Assembly: GCA_902493085.1 (NCBI GenBank)
Contig: CABUOH010000022.1
Coordinates: 1 to 10,671 of the forward strand
DNA from: an uncultured Sutterella sp.
GTDB taxonomy: Bacteria; Pseudomonadota; Gammaproteobacteria; Burkholderiales; Burkholderiaceae_F
DNA length: 10,671 nucleotides
Reading direction: 5' to 3'
Shown here: in pieces, positions 1 through 6,877 of the stretch
Layout of the letters: each line of letters starts with the position of its first letter
Numbering within the stretch: position 1 is the first letter of the stretch
Translations under genes and position numbers: made by a program
The notes under the pieces: generated by a model
What the model was told of the DNA's origin: nothing
The model's input: the letters and a program-made list of their open reading frames with translations, nothing else
The model's database searches: none

Positions 1-628
1 GAACGAGGGCGAAGTCAAGACGTTGCCGCTCATCATCAAGGCCGACGTGCAGGGTTCTCAGGAAGCGCTCATCCATGCGCTTACGAAGCTCTCCACGGAC
101 GAAGTTCGCGTTCAGGTCGTGCATGCCGCGGTCGGCGGCATCAGCGAGTCCGACGTGAACCTCGCCGCCGCGTCGTCCGCCGTGATCATCGGCTTCAATG
201 TCCGCGCCGACGCTCAGGCCCGCAAGGTTGCCGAGACCGAAGGCATCGACATCCGCTACTACAACATCATCTACGACGCCGTGGATGACGTGAAGGCCGC
301 GCTCGGCGGCATGCTCTCTCCGGAACGCCGCGAAACCTCTCTCGGCCTTCTCGAGATCCGCCAGATCATCCGCGTGCCGAAGGTGGGCAACATTGCCGGC
401 TGCCGCGTGCTCGAAGGCGTGGTCCGCCGCAATGCGTCGGTTCGCCTGCTTCGCGACAACGTGGTCATCTGGACGGGCGAGCTTGCCTCGCTCAAGCACT
501 TCAAGGACGACGTCCGCGAGGTTCAGGCCGGTCAGGAATGCGGCCTCTCGCTCAAGGGCTACGATGACATCCGCGAGCTCGATCAGCTCGAAGTCTTCGA
601 AGTGACCGAGGTCGCCCGCACGCTCTAA
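1..628 (+). CDS. infB: Translation initiation factor IF-2, C-terminal part (5'-truncated by window edge)
   Basis: IF2 is the GTPase that places initiator fMet-tRNA on the 30S subunit and promotes 50S joining. The reading frame is open from base 2, so the gene continues upstream of the window and the TTG at 23 is not a real start. About 208 residues are visible and cover the end of the protein: the C1-type domain (an early IIKADVQGS stretch, then VGGISESDV) and the C2 domain that binds fMet-tRNA (SLKHFKDDVREV, QECGLSLKGYDDI, LEVFEVTEV near the end). The GTPase domain is outside the window. infB followed by rbfA and truB is the classical proteobacterial nusA-infB operon order. A hairpin lies directly downstream (651-679). 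The identification is secure from the family-typical C-terminus and the gene order. Confidence 0.97.
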   Translation, partial: NEGEVKTLPLIIKADVQGSQEALIHALTKLSTDEVRVQVVHAAVGGISESDVNLAAASSAVIIGFNVRADAQARKVAETEGIDIRYYNIIYDAVDDVKAALGGMLSPERRETSLGLLEIRQIIRVPKVGNIAGCRVLEGVVRRNASVRLLRDNVVIWTGELASLKHFKDDVREVQAGQECGLSLKGYDDIRELDQLEVFEVTEVARTL

Positions 629-650
629 GCGGATCGTCTCAACAAAAAAG

Positions 651-679
651 GGGAGGACATGCCGTCGTGCAGTCCTCCC
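651..679 (+). terminator. Hairpin between infB and rbfA; weak terminator or attenuator
   Basis: An 8-bp perfect stem, GGGAGGAC at 651-658 with GTCCTCCC at 672-679, encloses a 13-base loop in which TGC (660-662) can also pair with GCA (669-671). A run of six A lies just upstream (644-649). The downstream side is only moderately T-rich (GTCATTGATTTTA). It could partly terminate infB transcription or act as an RNA processing or attenuation site before rbfA. The missing clean U-tract makes full termination doubtful. Confidence 0.5.
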
Positions 680-711
680 GTCATTGATTTTATGCAAGAG
701 GGTCAACCTTC

Positions 712-1077
712 ATGAAACCGAAGAAACCCGGCCGTTCCCTCCGAGTGGCCGACCAGATCGCCCGCGATCTCGCCGTGCTCATCCCGAAGGAGGTCCGCGA
801 TCCCCGCGTCGGCCTCGTTACGGTGACGGGCTGCGAGATCACGCCCGACTATGCGCATGCCAAGGTCTTCTTCACGGTGATCGGGAGCGATCCCGCCGTC
901 TGCGAGGAAGGGCTCAACGCCGCCGCGGGCATGCTCCGCAACCATCTCTTTCGCAAGCTCACGATTCACACGGTGCCGACGCTGCATTTTGCGCACGACG
1001 ACAGCGTGAACCGAGGCTTTGAAATGGACGCGCTCATCCGCAAGGCCATGAGCGAAACGCGTCCGGAGGAGAACTGA
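712..1077 (+). CDS. rbfA: 30S ribosome-binding factor RbfA
   Basis: RbfA is a small KH-fold protein that binds the immature 30S subunit near the 5' end of 16S rRNA and helps its late maturation, including under cold stress. The 121 residues match the usual family length (about 115-135). Visible family features are an N-terminal basic helix, KEVRDPRVG (about 26-34), the strand AKVFFTV (about 49-55), and the C-terminal HTVPTLHFAHDDS followed by the MDALIRKA helix. The ATG at 712 has AAGAGGG at 696-702 at suitable spacing, which decides the start. The stop is one base before the truB start, so the two are translationally coupled. Nothing is odd in the protein. Confidence 0.96.
   Translation: MKPKKPGRSLRVADQIARDLAVLIPKEVRDPRVGLVTVTGCEITPDYAHAKVFFTVIGSDPAVCEEGLNAAAGMLRNHLFRKLTIHTVPTLHFAHDDSVNRGFEMDALIRKAMSETRPEEN
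1065..1070 (+). promoter_or_regulatory. Ribosome binding site selecting the TTG start of truB
   Basis: GGAGGA lies inside the last codons of rbfA, 8 bases before TTG at 1079. It is a near-perfect anti-16S match and supports the non-ATG start of truB. Confidence 0.75.
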
Positions 1078-1078
1078 T

Positions 1079-1972
1079 TTGGCCAAGCGCGGAGAACCGA
1101 TTGACGGCGTCATGCTTTTTGACAAGCCGCTCGGCATGAGCTCGAACGCAGCGCTGCAGACGGTGCGCAGGCTTGTCAATGCGCAGAAGGCCGGCCATAC
1201 GGGCACCCTCGATCCGATGGCGACGGGACTGCTGCCGCTGTGCTTCGGCAATGCGACGAAGTTTTCCGCGGATCTGCTGCACGCGCAAAAGGGCTACGTC
1301 GCCCGCGTCAAGCTCGGCGAAGTCTCCTCCACGGGGGATGCCGAAGGCGAGATCGTTGAGCGTCATCCCGTTGATGTGGCGCCGGAGGCGCTCGAGGCGG
1401 CCGTTTCGGCCTTCCTGGGCGAGATCGTCCAGATTCCTCCCATGTACTCCGCCCTCAAGGTCAACGGCAAGTGCCTGTATCAGCTCGCCCGCCAGGGCGA
1501 GACGGTCGAGCGCGCGCCGCGCACGGTGACCGTGCACGAGATCGCCGCTTCGGACTTTGACGGCACGTCCTTCACGCTTGCCTGCCTCGTTTCCAAGGGC
1601 ACCTACATCCGCGTGCTCGCCGAGGACATCGGCCGCAGACTCGGATGCGGCGCTCATTTGACGGCGCTTCGCCGCACGCGCGTGGGAGACCTCTCGCTCG
1701 ACGACGCCGTGAGCCTGGAAACCCTTCAGAGCTGCGGCTCTCCCGAGGAGGCCCGCTCTCATCTCAAGGGAGCCGACTCGCTGCTTCAGACCTTTGAAGC
1801 CGTGACGCTTGACGAACTGCAGACGGCACGCTTCATGACGGGACAGCGCCTTGCCCTCGGGCTTACAATGCGGGGGCGAGTCCGTGTATACGGACCGAAC
1901 AACATGCTGCTCGGGACGGCCCGCGCAAACGAGCGCGGCGTCCTTGAGCCTGAAAGACTCATCGCACATTAA
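1079..1972 (+). CDS. truB: tRNA pseudouridine(55) synthase TruB
   Basis: TruB isomerises U55 in the T-loop of essentially all tRNAs and also acts as a tRNA chaperone. The protein has 297 residues. The catalytic motif GHTGTLDP is intact, with the nucleophilic Asp at residue 45. Other TruB signatures are an N-terminal GVMLFDKPLGMSSN, the PPMYSALKVNG block near 120-130 (the KVNGxxLY segment reads KVNGKCLY) and KGTYIRVLAEDIG near 180. The far C-terminal part (from about 230) corresponds to the small PUA-like tail. The start is TTG, chosen because it gives the expected N-terminus and has a strong ribosome binding site. It lies 1 base after rbfA and 17 bases before typA, within one transcription unit. 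Confidence 0.97.
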   Translation: MAKRGEPIDGVMLFDKPLGMSSNAALQTVRRLVNAQKAGHTGTLDPMATGLLPLCFGNATKFSADLLHAQKGYVARVKLGEVSSTGDAEGEIVERHPVDVAPEALEAAVSAFLGEIVQIPPMYSALKVNGKCLYQLARQGETVERAPRTVTVHEIAASDFDGTSFTLACLVSKGTYIRVLAEDIGRRLGCGAHLTALRRTRVGDLSLDDAVSLETLQSCGSPEEARSHLKGADSLLQTFEAVTLDELQTARFMTGQRLALGLTMRGRVRVYGPNNMLLGTARANERGVLEPERLIAH

Positions 1973-1989
1973 ACAAACACGAGAAAAAC

Positions 1990-3846
1990 ATGACTCGAGC
2001 TATTCGTAACATTGCGATCATTGCGCACGTCGACCACGGCAAGACCACGATGGTGGACTGCCTGCTTCGCAGCGCGGGCACCTTCCGCGCCAATCAGCAG
2101 GTTGCTGAACGCGTGATGGACTCCAACGATCTGGAACGCGAACGCGGCATCACCATTCTCTCGAAGAACTGCGCCGTCGAATACGAAGGTACGCACATCA
2201 ACATCATCGACACCCCGGGGCATGCCGACTTCGGCGGCGAAGTGGAGCGCGTTCTCTCCATGGTCGACGGCGTGCTGCTTCTTGTCGACGCCGTTGAAGG
2301 CCCGATGCCTCAGACGCGCTTCGTGACCCGCAAGGCGCTTGCTCAGGGTCTCAAGCCCATCGTCGTCGTCAACAAGATCGACCGTCCGGGCGCTCGTCCC
2401 GACTGGGTCGTCAATCAGACGTTCGACCTCTTCGACAAGCTCGGCGCCACTGAGGACCAGCTCGACTTCCCGGTCATCTACGCCTCGGCCCTCAACGGCT
2501 TCGCAGGTCACACGACCGACGTCGAGGAGCTCAAGAAGATCGGCGACATGCGCGCCGTCTTCGACGACATCATCAAGTACATTCCGGTGCGTGACGACGA
2601 TCCCGACGGCAGCCTGATGCTTCAGATCTGCTCGCTCGACTACTCGAGCTACGTGGGCAAGATCGGCATCGGCCGCGTTCACCGCGGCCGCATCCGCCCG
2701 AACATGGACGTCGCGATCATGAACGGCCCGGAAGACACCCCGAAGCGCGTGAAGATCAACCAGGTTCTGAAGTTCGAGGGCCTTGAGCGCCAGCTCGTCG
2801 ATGAAGCCGAAGCCGGCGACATCGTGCTTGTGAACGGCATTGAGGAACTTTCCATCGGCACGACCATCACCGATCTTCAGCAGCCCGAAGCCCTTCCGAT
2901 GCTCAAGGTCGACGAACCGACCCTGACGATGAACTTCCAGGTGAACTCCTCGCCGCTCGCCGGCCGCGAAGGCAAGTTCGTGACGTCCCGCCAGATCCGC
3001 GAACGTCTCGAGCGCGAGCTCAAGTCCAACGTCGCCATGCGCGTTCGCAACACCGATGACGAAACCGTTTGGGAAGTCGCCGGTCGCGGCGAACTGCACC
3101 TCACGATCCTTCTCGAAAACATGCGCCGCGAAGGCTTCGAGCTCGCCGTCTCCCGACCGCGCGTTCTTCTCAAGGAAATCGACGGCGTCAAGATGGAGCC
3201 GTACGAACTTCTGACGGTCGACGTCGAGGAAGAGCACCAGGGTTCCGTCATGGAGGAACTCGGCCGCCGCAAGGGCGATCTGCAGGACATGCAGCCCGAC
3301 GGAAAGGGCCGCGTTCGTCTTGAATACCGCATCCCGGCCCGAGGCCTCATCGGCTTCCAGAGCCTCTTCATGACGATGTGCCGCGGCACGGGCATCATGA
3401 GCCACGTGTTCGACGACTACGGTCCCATCAGCCGAGGCGACATCGGCGAACGCCGTTCCGGCGTGATCATCTCCCAGGACGACGGCGACGCCGTGGCCTA
3501 CGCCCTCTGGAAGATCCAGGAGCGCGGCCGCCTCTTCGTCTCCCCGGGCGACAAGCTCTACGAAGGCATGATCATCGGCGAGCACGCGCGAGAAAACGAC
3601 ATCGTCGTCAATCCGATCCGCGGCAAGCAGCTCACCAACATCCGCGCCTCCGGCACGGACGAAGCCATCCGCCTCGTGCCGCCGGTCAAGCTCACGCTTG
3701 AGAGCGCCGTTGAGTTCATCAATGACGACGAGCTCGTCGAAATCACGCCGCACTCCATCCGCCTGCGCAAGCGCTACCTGAAGGACTTCGAACGCAAGCG
3801 CGCCGCCCGCGCCGTTCAGAACGAATTCGGCGAGAAGGATGAGTAA
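1990..3846 (+). CDS. typA: Ribosome-associated translational GTPase TypA/BipA
   Basis: TypA/BipA is an EF-G-like GTPase that binds the 70S ribosome or 50S precursors. In other bacteria it supports 50S assembly, cold growth and stress or virulence regulation. The 618 residues compare with about 605-615 in the family. G-motifs are complete: G1 AHVDHGKT at 12-19, G2 RGITI at 52-56, G3 DTPGH at 74-78 and G4 NKID at 128-131. The switch I region MDSNDLERERGIT is typical. An EF-Tu-like beta-barrel follows (about 205-300), then an EF-G domain III/V-like part (GRGELHLTILLENMRREG near 365-382) and the BipA-specific C-terminal domain (LTNIRASGTDEA near 550). ATG 1990 is preceded by a modest GAGA element in the 17-base gap after truB. 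The C-terminal extension is charged. Codon use is strongly biased, as expected for a well-expressed gene. Confidence 0.97.
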   Translation: MTRAIRNIAIIAHVDHGKTTMVDCLLRSAGTFRANQQVAERVMDSNDLERERGITILSKNCAVEYEGTHINIIDTPGHADFGGEVERVLSMVDGVLLLVDAVEGPMPQTRFVTRKALAQGLKPIVVVNKIDRPGARPDWVVNQTFDLFDKLGATEDQLDFPVIYASALNGFAGHTTDVEELKKIGDMRAVFDDIIKYIPVRDDDPDGSLMLQICSLDYSSYVGKIGIGRVHRGRIRPNMDVAIMNGPEDTPKRVKINQVLKFEGLERQLVDEAEAGDIVLVNGIEELSIGTTITDLQQPEALPMLKVDEPTLTMNFQVNSSPLAGREGKFVTSRQIRERLERELKSNVAMRVRNTDDETVWEVAGRGELHLTILLENMRREGFELAVSRPRVLLKEIDGVKMEPYELLTVDVEEEHQGSVMEELGRRKGDLQDMQPDGKGRVRLEYRIPARGLIGFQSLFMTMCRGTGIMSHVFDDYGPISRGDIGERRSGVIISQDDGDAVAYALWKIQERGRLFVSPGDKLYEGMIIGEHARENDIVVNPIRGKQLTNIRASGTDEAIRLVPPVKLTLESAVEFINDDELVEITPHSIRLRKRYLKDFERKRAARAVQNEFGEKDE

Positions 3847-4243
3847 GAAAAAGGCCAGGGCCTGCGACGCGGCCTGCCCCTGCGGGAGCGGGCTCGCGCT
3901 TGCGCGCTGCTGCGGGCGTCTTCACGCGGGCGAGCCCGCCGAGACGCCCGAGGCGCTGATGCGAAGCCGCTATTCGGCCTACGCGCTCGGTCTTGACGAC
4001 TATGTGCTCGAGACGTGGGCGCCCGAGACGCGCCCCGCCGTTCTTTTTGAATCGGGGGAGGAGCGCCCCAAGTGGCTTTCCCTCACGGTTCATGCCTCTC
4101 ACGAAGAGGGCGACGCGGGAATGGTTCGCTTCACGGCACGCGGGCGCACATCCCGGGGCGCCTTCAAGCTCGAGGAGCAGAGCCGCTTTCGCCGTGAGAA
4201 CGGCCGATGGCTTTATGTCGACGGTGCGTTGGCAGGCAACTGA
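3839..4243 (+). CDS. YchJ/UPF0225-type protein with a single N-terminal SEC-C zinc motif
   Basis: The 134-residue protein has two recognisable parts. Near the N-terminus is a SEC-C-like zinc site, CPCGSG with cysteines 13 and 15 and a CC pair at 24-25. An NTF2-like body follows, starting at ALMRSRYSAYALG (about 40-52) and ending with RRENGRWLYVDG. This is the layout of the YchJ/UPF0225 family, whose biochemical role is unknown. E. coli YchJ, as I recall it, carries a second SEC-C motif at its C-terminus; here the protein stops shortly after YVDG, so that motif is absent. ATG 3839 overlaps the typA stop by 8 bases (GAAGGATGAGTAA), implying coupled translation. No strong separate ribosome binding site is seen apart from GAGAAGG immediately before the ATG. 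A palindromic terminator follows. Confidence 0.88.
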   Translation: MSKKKARACDAACPCGSGLALARCCGRLHAGEPAETPEALMRSRYSAYALGLDDYVLETWAPETRPAVLFESGEERPKWLSLTVHASHEEGDAGMVRFTARGRTSRGAFKLEEQSRFRRENGRWLYVDGALAGN

Positions 4244-4255
4244 TGCTTTTACTTG

Positions 4256-4279
4256 TGAGCCGCCCGATCGGGCGGCTCA
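4256..4279 (+). terminator. Perfect 24-base palindrome, probable intrinsic terminator after ychJ-like gene
   Basis: TGAGCCGCCC at 4256-4265 pairs with GGGCGGCTCA at 4270-4279 around a GATC tetraloop, so the whole element is a self-complementary 24-mer. ACTTTTGAG follows, giving a short T-run (4282-4285). It lies 12 bases after the stop at 4243 and probably closes the rbfA-truB-typA-ychJ transcription unit. Confidence 0.72.
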
Positions 4280-4324
4280 ACTTTTGAGTACCCCTTCCTT
4301 TTACGATTAACGGAACCGATCTTC

Positions 4325-5311
4325 ATGCCTCTCAATCCCGAAGACTGGCGCTTTACCGTTGCGCCGATGCTGGACTGGACCGACCGGCACTGCCGGTACT
4401 TTCACAGACTTCTGACGAGCAGGGCGCGCCTCTACACCGAGATGGTGACGACGGGCGCGATCATTCACGGCGATCGTGAACGGCTGCTCGGTTTTTCGTC
4501 CGCCGAGCATCCCGTAGCGCTGCAGTTGGGCGGCTCGGATCCTGCGGACTTGGCCGAGTCCGTACGCATCGCATCGGCCTACGGCTACGACGAATACAAC
4601 CTCAACTGCGGGTGTCCCTCCGAGCGGGTGCAAAAGGGCAGTTTCGGCGCCTGTCTGATGCTTGAGCCCAAGATCGTGGCCGCATGCGTCAGAGCGATGC
4701 GGGATGTGACGGAGAAGCCCGTGACGGTGAAGCACCGCATCGGCGTGGACGAGCATACAGACTACGGCTTCGTGCGCGACTTCGTGGGCGAAGTCCATGA
4801 GGCGGGCTGCCGGGTCTTCATCGTGCATGCGCGCGCGGCTTGGCTCAAGGGACTCTCTCCGAAGGAAAACCGAGAGGTGCCGCCCCTTACGCGGGAAACG
4901 GCCTTCAGGCTCAAGAAGGATTTTCCCGACACGGTGATGCTGATCAACGGTCAGGTTTCGACGGTCGACGAGGCGAAGGGACTCATCGAGGCCGGCATGG
5001 ACGGCGTGATGGTGGGCCGTGCGGCTTATCAAAACCCGTGGATGCTCGCAGGCGTCGACGAGGCGCTCTACGGCGTCGAGCACGATGTGACGCGGCTCGA
5101 ATGCGTTCGCCGCATGACGGCGTACCTTGAGGAGCATTATGCAAACGACGTGCATGCGATTCGGGCGGCGGCTCGTCATGTGAACGGGCTCGCGCAGGGG
5201 CTTCCGGGGGCACGGCGTTGGCGACAGGTGCTCTCCGACCCAGCGGCCATCAAGACAAAGGGAGCGGGACTGCTTCAGCATGCCTGGGAGGAGGCCTTCG
5301 GCGAAAACTGA
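4325..5311 (+). CDS. dusA: tRNA-dihydrouridine(20/20a) synthase DusA
   Basis: DusA is an FMN- and NADPH-dependent enzyme that reduces U20/U20a in the tRNA D-loop. The 328 residues form the TIM barrel plus helical tail expected of the family. Visible motifs are VAPMLDWTDRHCRYF (12-26), LYTEMVTTGAIIHG (36-49), PVALQLGGSDP (63-73), NLNCGCPSERVQ (92-103) with the catalytic Cys at 97, KHRIG starting with the FMN-contacting Lys136, His168 in the HAR motif, SPKENREVPPL and the phosphate-binding GVMVGRAAYQNP. The full-length motif set with residues specific to DusA rather than DusB or DusC makes the subfamily clear. It starts 45 bases after a terminator-like palindrome, so it probably has its own promoter, which I cannot place convincingly. 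The ribosome binding site (CGGAA region) is weak. It faces the minus-strand lipoprotein gene. Confidence 0.97.
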   Translation: MPLNPEDWRFTVAPMLDWTDRHCRYFHRLLTSRARLYTEMVTTGAIIHGDRERLLGFSSAEHPVALQLGGSDPADLAESVRIASAYGYDEYNLNCGCPSERVQKGSFGACLMLEPKIVAACVRAMRDVTEKPVTVKHRIGVDEHTDYGFVRDFVGEVHEAGCRVFIVHARAAWLKGLSPKENREVPPLTRETAFRLKKDFPDTVMLINGQVSTVDEAKGLIEAGMDGVMVGRAAYQNPWMLAGVDEALYGVEHDVTRLECVRRMTAYLEEHYANDVHAIRAAARHVNGLAQGLPGARRWRQVLSDPAAIKTKGAGLLQHAWEEAFGEN

Positions 5312-5323
5312 GGCCGCTCCCCG

Positions 5324-5353
5324 CAAAACAAAGCAAAACACAAAACACAAAAC
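5324..5353. repeat. Short A-rich tandem repeat of CAAAACA
   Basis: The 7-mer CAAAACA occurs at 5324-5330, then in tandem at 5334-5340, 5341-5347 and (partial) 5348-5353. Read on the minus strand it is TGTTTTG repeated, a U-rich tract directly behind the 5355-5388 hairpin, so it probably serves as the termination tail for the minus-strand gene. Confidence 0.6.
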
Positions 5354-5354
5354 G

Positions 5355-5388
5355 AATGCGCCCGGGCGGATGGATGCCCGGGCGCATT
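5355..5388. terminator. Strong bidirectional terminator between converging genes
   Basis: A 13-bp perfect stem, AATGCGCCCGGGC at 5355-5367 with GCCCGGGCGCATT at 5376-5388, closes an 8-base loop. It lies 43 bases after the dusA stop and 14 bases beyond the minus-strand stop at 5403. The minus strand is followed by a T-rich tract (GTTTTGTGTTTTGTG). On the plus strand it is followed by TGCTTGTG. It should stop both transcripts, with the minus direction looking stronger. Confidence 0.85.
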
Positions 5389-5402
5389 TGCTTGTGCGCT
5401 GA

Positions 5403-6701
5403 TCAGCGCTTCTTTGCCGGCGTGCGCCGCGCCTTGGCGCCGGCGGCTTTCTTGGCCTGCAGAGCGCGTGCCCGTCGGGTCACCTCGCTTTCGTTTGCGG
5501 CTTCCCAGGCCCGGCGCCGGGGGCGGGATGCGTCGATGGCGGCTTTGACGGCGGCGGCGGCCGTTTTGTTGAAGCGGTACTGACTGTCGCGGATTCGTTC
5601 ATTCTTGAGCCAGACGGCGGTCGGGATGACGCGTGTCTTGCGTCCCGTCGGCGTGCGCTCCTCTGCGAAGGCGGGCATGAGCTTGCCGCGGTTGGCCGTC
5701 ATGAGGCCGATGCTCAGCGAGTCGATGAGGTCAGGGAAGTCGACCGTCAGCGTCCGGGTGCCGTTGATGTAGCGCAGATCCCAGCGCGCCTTGGCGACCG
5801 GGTCGGGCTTGTTGCGCTGGCAGAAGATCGTGCCGGCCTTGGTGTGATAGACGTTGACGAGACCGTTTTGCGCAAGCTCCACCCTGCGGGTCTTCGTCCC
5901 GCGGCGCGTCTTGACCTTCTCAACGCCCGTCTTCTTCCTGATGGGCTTCTCGAAGCGAAGGCCCACGGGCGTGACCCCGTCGCCGGGCAGCACGTTGAGG
6001 CAGTAGGGCGTCTCCTTCGTGAAGCGTTCGGAGAAGTCCTCGAGGGTGTTAGACCCCGTGAAGGCGGTATGGCTCAGGGCGAGGAGCTCGTCTTGAGTGA
6101 TCCAGAGCGTGGCGGCGTAGGCGATGCTGCCTGCGGGGAAGCGCTCTTCGCCCATGAAGAGCGCGGCCTTGGTCGGCATGTTTGCGCGGGTGCGCAGAAA
6201 GTCGCGGATTTCCAGCCCGGAGACGTCGTAGGCTTCGAGCGTGACGCGCAGCTCCAGTTTTTCCTGCCCGTCAAATTCAATGACGACATGGTCGCCTTCG
6301 GGGCGAAGCGCCACGGGATTTTCAGGCGGCACGCGCCGGCCGTTGCGCATGATGCCGACGGCCCCCGATCCCCAGGAAAAGCCGTGGGGCTTGCCGAAGG
6401 CGTAGTCTTCCTCGACTTGGTAGCGGTCATTTTCGCGGATGAGGTCGGTAATGCGGAACTGAGCGCCTTCGTCATCGTCGAAGAAGAAAATGCCGTCGCC
6501 CTTGAAGGCGTCGACGACGGGCATGGGAATGCGCTTGGCGACCAGGGGAGAGGCGGGGTTGGCACGTGCGCCCAGGTTGGTGAAGGTGGCGGGACGGATG
6601 TTTTCGCGGGGCGTGGCGGTGGCGGCGCAGCCGCTCAGCCAGAGAGCCGCAGCGGCGGAGGCGGAGCCGATCAGCGTGCGGCGCGTGATGAGAACGGGCA
6701 T
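5403..6701 (-). CDS. Uncharacterised lipoprotein with twin-arginine-like signal and basic C-terminal tail
   Basis: I do not recognise this 432-residue protein. It opens with ITRRTLIGSASAAAALWLSGCA: a twin-arginine pair at residues 7-8, a hydrophobic alanine-rich segment and a lipobox LSGC with Cys25. That predicts a lipid-anchored protein, possibly exported by Tat. Residue +2 is Ala, so sorting to the outer membrane is plausible. The mature part looks beta-rich, with acidic FFFDDDEG near 75-82, and contains no enzyme motif I can name. A basic insertion with several KTRR-type runs lies near 280-295. The last 42 residues hold 15 Lys/Arg and end in TPAKKR, unusual for an exported protein. The start at 6701 is chosen for the signal peptide and GAGGA 8 bases upstream. 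The frame stays open to 6887, but that extension would bury the signal and overlap the HNH stop. A terminator follows. Confidence 0.8.
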   Translation of the reverse strand: MPVLITRRTLIGSASAAAALWLSGCAATATPRENIRPATFTNLGARANPASPLVAKRIPMPVVDAFKGDGIFFFDDDEGAQFRITDLIRENDRYQVEEDYAFGKPHGFSWGSGAVGIMRNGRRVPPENPVALRPEGDHVVIEFDGQEKLELRVTLEAYDVSGLEIRDFLRTRANMPTKAALFMGEERFPAGSIAYAATLWITQDELLALSHTAFTGSNTLEDFSERFTKETPYCLNVLPGDGVTPVGLRFEKPIRKKTGVEKVKTRRGTKTRRVELAQNGLVNVYHTKAGTIFCQRNKPDPVAKARWDLRYINGTRTLTVDFPDLIDSLSIGLMTANRGKLMPAFAEERTPTGRKTRVIPTAVWLKNERIRDSQYRFNKTAAAAVKAAIDASRPRRRAWEAANESEVTRRARALQAKKAAGAKARRTPAKKR

Positions 6702-6709
6702 CGGAGAAG

Positions 6710-6714
6710 TCCTC
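6710..6714 (-). promoter_or_regulatory. Ribosome binding site deciding the lipoprotein start
   Basis: On the minus strand GAGGA lies 8 bases before ATG 6701. It supports the start that gives an exposed signal peptide over the longer upstream start at 6887. Confidence 0.6.
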
Positions 6715-6731
6715 ACAGAGTTTGCAGTGTT

Positions 6732-6771
6732 TGTGCGCAGGCGTGCGAAATGCATCTTCTGTGCGCAGGCG
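6732..6771. repeat. 12-base direct repeat in the lipoprotein leader
   Basis: TGTGCGCAGGCG occurs at 6732-6743 and again at 6760-6771, a 28-base centre-to-centre spacing, within the gap upstream of the lipoprotein start. Each copy contains a small TGCGCA palindrome. It could be an operator pair or part of the leader RNA. Function is not shown. Confidence 0.5.
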
Positions 6772-6826
6772 CGAGGACGGGAAGCGTGCCGTCCGTAGGC
6801 GACGCGACGCCCGGGCCTGTCGGATG

Positions 6827-6832
6827 AGGATA
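6827..6832 (-). promoter_or_regulatory. Candidate extended -10 element for the lipoprotein gene
   Basis: On the minus strand the sequence reads TGCTATCCT, that is TG-N-TATCCT, an extended -10 resemblance. No good -35 is present at 17 bases. If used, the transcript would carry a leader of about 120 bases containing the direct repeats at 6732-6771. This rests on pattern match only. Confidence 0.28.
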
Positions 6833-6877
6833 GCAGATCGCATGCGCGCCTGAGGCTCGATGACGTAAGAAGCGGTT

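Noticed and set aside
684..1022. Alternative plus-strand frame beginning before rbfA
   Set aside because: Its product is an Arg/Pro-rich out-of-frame read of rbfA. RbfA at 712-1077 matches the family.
1034..1969. 311-codon minus-strand frame opposite truB
   Set aside because: TruB on the plus strand has its catalytic motif and family length. The antisense frame is composition-driven.
1969..3753. 594-codon open frame on the minus strand opposite typA
   Set aside because: It mirrors the strongly biased GC-rich codons of typA, whose motifs are complete on the plus strand. The antisense product is a low-complexity Asp/Val/Ala/His-rich chain with no recognisable domain.
4256..4330. Prophage or island insertion at dusA
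   Set aside because: dusA is a known integration target in other bacteria, but here it is intact, with no integrase, no duplicated dusA end and no phage genes nearby.
4307..5350. 347-codon minus-strand frame opposite dusA
   Set aside because: DusA is intact and unmistakable on the plus strand. The antisense chain is His/Arg-rich and runs through the terminator region.
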